A stretch of DNA of 64,000 nt from Chelonoidis abingdonii. Taxonomy: Eukaryota; Chordata; Testudines; Testudinidae. Location of the stretch: contig NC_133777.1 in NCBI RefSeq assembly GCF_003597395.2, forward strand, positions 55,474,460-55,538,459, in the 5' to 3' direction. The notes under the pieces are model-generated. The model searched no databases. It was not told the DNA's origin and worked only from the letters and a program-made list of their open reading frames with translations. The translations under genes were made by a program, and so were the position numbers. Shown one piece after another: positions 60,701 to 64,000 of the stretch (position 1 is its first letter; each line of letters starts with the position of its first letter).

Positions 60701-63700
60701 GTTTGGAGGGTGCAGGGCAGAAGGCTGTGTGTGTGAGGAGGTTCAAGGGTCAGGGCAGAGGACTGGGGTGTATGGGGGCTTCAGGGGAGAAAGCTGTGTG
60801 TGGGGAGGGTCAGGGCAGAAGGCTGGGGGGNNNNNNNNNNNNNNNNNNNNNNNNNNNNNNNNNNNNNNNNNNNNNNNNNNNNNNNNNNNNNNNNNNNNNN
60901 NNNNNNNNNNNNNNNNNNNNNNNNNNNNNNNNNNNNNNNNNNNNNNNNNNNNNNNNNNNNNNNNNNNNNNNNNNNNNNNNNNNNNNNNNNNNNNNNNNNN
61001 NNNNNNNNNNNNNNNNNNNNNNNNNNNNNNNNNNNNNNNNNNNNNNNNNNNNNNNNNNNNNNNNNNNNNNNNNNNNNNNNNNNNNNNNNNNNNNNNNNNN
61101 NNNNNNNNNNNNNNNNNNNNNNNNNNNNNNNNNNNNNNNNNNNNNNNNNNNNNNNNNNNNNNNNNNNNNNNNNNNNNNNNNNNNNNNNNNNNNNNNNNNN
61201 NNNNNNNNNNNNNNNNNNNNNNNNNNNNNNNNNNNNNNNNNNNNNNNNNNNNNNNNNNNNNNNNNNNNNNNNNNNNNNNNNNNNNNNNNNNNNNNNNNNN
61301 NNNNNNNNNNNNNNNNNNNNNNNNNNNNNNNNNNNNNNNNNNNNNNNNNNNNNNNNNNNNNNNNNNNNNNNNNNNNNNNNNNNNNNNNNNNNNNNNNNNN
61401 NNNNNNNNNNNNNNNNNNNNNNNNNGCTGATTAGGGCTGGGGGGCAGGACTGCAACAGGTGGCTGCGTGCCACTCAAAATTGGCTCGCGTGCCATGTTTG
61501 GCATGTGTGCTGCAGGTTGCCAAACCCTGCTATAGAGCCAGCCCTGGAGCAGGGAAAGAACTACATTTCCTAGCATTCCCTTGGCCACTATCAACAGGAA
61601 AGGGAAGGGGAGGGAGTATGGTAGCCAAAACCTCATGCTGCAGCTTGCTATGAATGGAGAGCTCACTGCTAGAGCTGGGTGGCACTGTGAATGGGGAACA
61701 AGTGTGCCCAAGGAGTGGAAGGCTTTGGCCCAGATATCCCCTTCAGAAGACATCGCCAGACTGGATTAGGGATACTGGTGTGACCTCACCTTGCAGCCCC
61801 CAAAGAAGGATTTGGGTGGACTAAATGGACAGTGCATCTCTCTATCTGAAACCTAGCAAGGGAGGTATGTGGATCCCACTAGAATTTAAAATGAAAAGTA
61901 AGGGAGGGGAGGCTCTGGACCTGGGCAGTTTTAGATACAGTACCAGGCACGTAGGAGGATTTCCACTTGTGATCCATAGAAGCAGAAATTGACTTTTCCT
62001 TTTCAGATTTAGCTAATATTCAGAAAGGGAATCTACCACTTGCCTTCCAGATTTGAACACCTCAAAATTCAGGAGTGCTCAAGCTCAATTTGGGCAGCTG
62101 TTACTTCATTTCTCCCAAATCAAATATACTGATCCACAGTAATTTGCTGTAGAAAAAGTAGGATAAAATTGAGCAAGAAATGCTTCCCAGTGGTTTTTAG
62201 GACTGGAATTGCTATTTTCAATAGCCATTGCCTTTTTTTTAGTTTTATTTGTTTAAAAGGAAGACAGTAATATTTCATTGGCAAATTCCCCATAGAAACA
62301 AAGAGTGGAACAAAAGAATAATAAAGGGACCTCAACTTTTCCTCATTTGTGGAGGACAGTCTTATAATATGCATCCAGATATCCTCCAATCACACAAGCT
62401 GAAAATTGTTCCACTTTACTGCAGTTCTGTAACCATATGGGAACCAATCCTGTCTGTGTTCTGTGCACATCCAAAATTCCGGCTGAATGACCCGCGCTTG
62501 GATCAAGTTACCAGTGACCCAGGGCTTGGGTGGCAGGGGGTGCAGGTGGAGGGGGCAGAGCCCAGGGCTGGGGCAGCAGGGGGTATGTGGGTGAGCGGGG
62601 AATGGTGGGGGGGAAAAGGGGAGCCCAGAGCTGGGGCAGCATAGGGTGTGTGAGGGGGGAGAGCCCAGGGCTGGGGTGCGGGTGGGGGGGAGAGCCCAGG
62701 GCTAGGGCAGCAGGGGGGAGCCAAAATTTTTTTTTCTTGGGGTGGCAAAAAACCTAGAGCCGGCCCTGGCAAAATGATCTACCCAACATCACAGAAGGAT
62801 GGAATAGAAGAGATGGAATAAAACTTGGGAGTTACCGGCTCCCACTCTTGTGGCTTAACACTTGATCACATCTCCCTCCATTCGGAGGTAACTAAGACTG
62901 TTCAGCTTTCTATAGGTATTTGGGATTTAGGAATAAATATATTAGTTCTTTATTATGTTTAGACAGGTTTTTTACATCCTCATTTCTACTTCCATTTCTA
63001 TTTTATTAAATGTGAAGCTCTGAATAATACAGAAATAATGTACAGGTTAGTGGTGTGTAGCTGGCCTTTAAATTCTATAAACTTGTGCATATAATTATGA
63101 AAATATTATACTAAGCTTCACTGAAGCTTAAAATTAACTTTTTTAAAATCCCTATTGTTGTTTGTAATGGACACATCTGAGCATTCATGCTATAAATTCT
63201 TCATTTATCTCCTCTGAATTAATTTAATTTTCAGAACAAAAAAAAGCTATTGAACTGACAGCAGTAGAAGAGGAAATGCTTCTCTGCTATCTTATTATCT
63301 CTGTCTTTAGCCCACTGGTGAAACATAATTCATAAATGTAAGGACACAGGAGTTATTTAGGGTTCATTAAAAAGGGAAAGGATGTGCACTAATTTTTTTT
63401 TCCCGAAAGGATTATGACGATGTCATTCAATTTTACAGGGCTTCTTAACAGATTGAAAACTACAGCACCCACAGTACGGACTTTATCAGTGTCTCACACC
63501 TTGGCTCAAAAAGTTCCATGCTCTTTGTGGAAACTGGGACGACTCAATCATGTAGCAATTGTGGTACCTAATTTGGAGAAGGCCCAGTCTTTTTACAAGA
63601 GTGTTTTAGGAGCCCAGGTGAGTGAGACAGTTCCTCTTCCTGAACATGGTGTCTACACTGTTTTTGTGGAGCTGGGAAACACAAAGCTAGAACTGCTGCA

Positions 63701-63779
63701 CCCTCTGGGAGAAAAAAGTCCAATTGCAGGCTTTCTGCAGAAAAACAAGGCTGGAGGAATGCATCATATCTGCATTGAG
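45531..63779 (+). CDS. MCEE: MCEE, methylmalonyl-CoA epimerase (exons 1-2; 3' exon outside window)
   Basis: The coding parts are 45531-45561 and 63439-63779, joined through a split Gly codon (G|GG), giving residues 1-124 of a protein that is 176 residues in human. The enzyme interconverts (S)- and (R)-methylmalonyl-CoA in the mitochondrial matrix, between propionyl-CoA carboxylase and B12-dependent mutase. The first about 35 residues have Lys/Arg and no acidic residue, as expected for a targeting peptide. The vicinal-oxygen-chelate fold starts at WKLGRLNHVAIVVPNLEKA. His48 and His120 correspond to the human metal ligands His50 and His122; the third ligand, Glu172 in human, lies in the missing exon. 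GAGGMHHICIE-type sequence ends at a GAG|GTATAA donor. Intron 1 is about 17.9 kb. Confidence 0.94.
46945..47239. mobile_element. hAT MITE inserted in the older hAT
   Basis: Ends CAGTGGTCCCCAATGG and, in reverse, CAGTGGTCCCCAGCC. Flanks TTCTATTC (46937-46944) and CTCTATTC (47240-47247) match at 7 of 8. It interrupts the transposase remnant, so it is younger. Same end family as 28368-28535. Confidence 0.85.
47688..50107. mobile_element. 2.4 kb DNA transposon with internal tandem duplication, inserted in the hAT
   Basis: The left end GGGTACGTCTACACTGCA and, in reverse, the right end GGGTCTACACTGCGAC are inverted repeats. Subterminal AAAACCGAT / ATCGGTTTT motifs recur at both ends. The interior consists of two diverged copies of about 1.1 kb. 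No transposase is seen and the target duplication is unclear (TTA left, TGG right). Its superfamily (Harbinger or hAT) is open. Confidence 0.7.
53110..53225. repeat. Ancient short repeat motif
   Basis: GAGTTCAATGGGGCTCTGCATG and CAGCTCCCATTGACTTCAATGG belong to a motif set that recurs elsewhere in the window. Class unknown. Confidence 0.35.
53937..54230. mobile_element. Harbinger-like MITE
   Basis: Ends GGCCATGTTTACACC and, in reverse, GGCTTGTTCTACACTT, with AAA on both sides. About 294 bases, no coding capacity. Confidence 0.55.
54513..54571. repeat. (TGCCC)n pentanucleotide microsatellite
   Basis: About eleven tandem TGCCC/TGCCA units, purest in the middle. Likely variable in length; an open frame through it is repeat-encoded. 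Confidence 0.9.
54865..55141. mobile_element. Harbinger-like MITE
   Basis: Ends GGGCAGGTCTACTTTACTG and, in reverse, GGGTCTACTCTAAAAGCG, preceded by TTA and followed by TGA. No coding capacity. Confidence 0.55.
55449..56480. repeat. LTR-like interspersed repeat
   Basis: Starts TGTAACCCTTCTGCCTGTCT and has TTTTAATAAAGGAGGGAAAC downstream, resembling a sauropsid LTR. Its last part (about 56340-56480) is similar to 51650-51780. No viral gene or primer-binding site is recognisable. Boundaries are approximate. Confidence 0.4.
57354..57598. mobile_element. Harbinger-like MITE
   Basis: Left end GGCCTGGGCTATACTGC; right end in reverse GGGTACGTCTATACTACC. About 245 bases, preceded by TGA and followed by TTA. 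Confidence 0.55.
57602..58500. other. Repeat-like stretch without gene
   Basis: The start (ACGTCCCTTTATTGATAAAT) looks like an LTR-type sequence I have seen in sauropsid genomes, but no borders are visible. No coding exon. Confidence 0.3.
58574..58872. mobile_element. hAT MITE with 8-bp target duplication
   Basis: Starts CAGGAGCGGCTCTG; right end in reverse CAGGGGTGGCTCCAGGC. Flanks CCTCTCAT (58566-58573) and TCTCTCAT (58873-58880) match at 7 of 8. Same end family as 59983-62768. Confidence 0.82.
59415..59830. repeat. Repeat with GGGTGGCCAGGTG / GTTGGCAAC ends
   Basis: Left AGGGTGGCCAGGTGTGTCAG and right AAAGTTGGCAACTGTA are imperfect inverted ends of a GC-rich interspersed repeat. No clear target duplication; overlapping open frames are artefacts. 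Confidence 0.45.
59880..59982 (+). repeat. MIR/CORE-SINE-like fragment, left half
   Basis: TATTATACAAATGTGAAACC and TGAGAAAGAAAGAGGCAAAATG resemble MIR (ATTATACAGATGGGAAAACTGAGGCACAGAG). It continues after the hAT insertion at 62769. Confidence 0.6.
60380..60830. repeat. G-rich minisatellite
   Basis: Imperfect units containing GGTCAGGGCAGAGGGCTGGG recur at irregular spacing (for example about 60551, 60679, 60748 and 60808). Continues into the unsequenced gap. Confidence 0.75.
60831..61425. other. Assembly gap (595 N)
   Basis: Run of N. It begins inside the minisatellite, so unresolved tandem repeats are the likely cause. Predicted frames spanning it are meaningless. Confidence 0.99.
62505..62725. 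repeat. Minisatellite at the right end of the outer hAT
   Basis: Four to five imperfect units containing GAGCCCAGGGCTGGGGCAGC. Open frames over it are repeat-encoded. Confidence 0.75.
62769..62870 (+). repeat. MIR/CORE-SINE-like fragment, right half
   Basis: GCAAAATGATCTACCCAACA and ACTTGGGAGTTACCGGCTCCC continue the MIR-like copy from 59880-59982 across the hAT insertion. Confidence 0.6.
62880..63438 (+). other. MCEE: 3' end of MCEE intron 1
   Basis: AT-rich sequence running into the AATTTTACAG acceptor. No separate feature is seen. Confidence 0.7.
63439..63779 (+). CDS. MCEE: MCEE exon 2 (VOC domain)
   Basis: This 341-base exon follows an AATTTTACAG acceptor. The in-frame ATG at 63414 is upstream of the splice site and is not the start. 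It contains LGRLNHVAIVVPNLEKAQSF, GAQVSETVPLPEHGVYTVFV and SPIAGFLQKNKAGGMHHICI, almost the same as human MCEE. The remaining 63780-64000 is the beginning of intron 2. Confidence 0.97.
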
Positions 63780-64000
63780 GTATAATACACTCATACGTTC
63801 TATTATATTTTTAAAAAAATCTTTATCTTGTTCAAGGGCTTCATACTTTCTAATAGAGTCAACCTGAATAAAAACCCACATTAGTTATGCTGAGTCATTA
63901 TTATTTGGGAAATTCCACTGAAGACCAGCAAATAAAAAGTGAAGTTGCAGTATGAAATTCAGGCCAATTTCACATGGTCATTATACAAGCAGCTTTATTT

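Larger units (their letters stand above)
60126..61529. mobile_element. Inner hAT element with perfect 8-bp target duplication
   Basis: Target duplication CTATAGAG at 60118-60125 and 61530-61537. Starts CAGGGGTCAGCAGCC; right end in reverse CAGGGTTTGGCAACCTGC. Contains a GT/GGG-rich minisatellite that runs into the 595-base assembly gap, so its true length is unknown. Confidence 0.9.
59983..62768. mobile_element. Outer hAT element with perfect 8-bp target duplication
   Basis: Target duplication GCAAAATG at 59975-59982 and 62769-62776. Starts CAGGGGCGGCTCTAGG; right end in reverse CAGGGCCGGCTCTAGG. It contains the younger element 60126-61529 and a minisatellite. Without the inner element it is about 1.4 kb and non-autonomous as far as can be seen. 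Confidence 0.9.

Noticed and set aside
60597..61753. Long open frames of 230-336 codons on both strands
   Set aside because: They run through the 595-base N gap and a minisatellite; the length is an artefact.
63414..63438. ATG at 63414 as the MCEE start
   Set aside because: It lies upstream of the AATTTTACAG acceptor. An exon 1 with matching phase exists at 45531-45561.
1..64000. CRISPR arrays, operons, ribosome binding sites, phage or plasmid genes
   Set aside because: None seen. Split genes, CpG islands and CR1/hAT repeats show vertebrate nuclear DNA.
1..64000. tRNA, rRNA or snoRNA genes
   Set aside because: No cloverleaf, A/B-box pair, C/D-box or H/ACA pattern could be supported by eye; a covariance-model scan would be needed to exclude small ones.

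Overview
This is a piece of vertebrate nuclear genome, most likely from a turtle or a close sauropsid relative. Genes are split by large introns with GT-AG boundaries, promoters sit in CpG-rich islands, and the spacer DNA is full of CR1 LINE ends, MIR/CORE-SINE-like fragments and many hAT, Harbinger-like and Tigger-type DNA transposons. The species call rests on repeat style and protein similarity recalled from memory; no search was run. Nothing bacterial or phage-like is present.

Three protein-coding genes could be reconstructed exon by exon, with reading phases that agree at every junction. (1) FAN1, the structure-specific DNA repair nuclease, is on the minus strand. Its first five coding exons (19640 down to 1070) give about 676 residues, with the UBZ zinc finger and SAP domain. 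The rest, including the VRR-nuclease domain, lies beyond base 1. (2) MPHOSPH10, a U3 snoRNP/SSU-processome protein, is complete on the minus strand in 11 coding exons (41798 down to 30046), predicting 670 residues. (3) MCEE, mitochondrial methylmalonyl-CoA epimerase, is on the plus strand. A 31-base coding exon 1 (45531-45561) lies about 17.9 kb upstream of exon 2 (63439-63779); the last exon is beyond the right edge.

Layout: 1-19.7 kb FAN1 exons and introns; 19.8-23.1 kb FAN1 5' region and CpG island; 23.1-30.0 kb intergenic, with a foldback element, Harbinger-like, CR1, hAT and Tigger copies; 30.0-42.3 kb MPHOSPH10 and its CpG island; 42.3-45.3 kb spacer between divergent promoters; 45.3-63.8 kb MCEE, whose first intron is a transposon graveyard. 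That intron holds a nearly whole decayed hAT transposon (46379-52074) with two later insertions, and a second hAT (59983-62768) containing another hAT (60126-61529) with an assembly gap inside.

The genes do unrelated jobs: interstrand-crosslink repair, 18S rRNA processing, and propionate/branched-chain catabolism. MPHOSPH10 and MCEE are divergently arranged. The most useful results are the fully phased gene models, a doubled SPYF motif in FAN1, the FAN1-MPHOSPH10-MCEE neighbourhood (on two chromosomes in human), and several transposon insertions dated relative to each other by target-site duplications. I found no convincing new multi-gene system.
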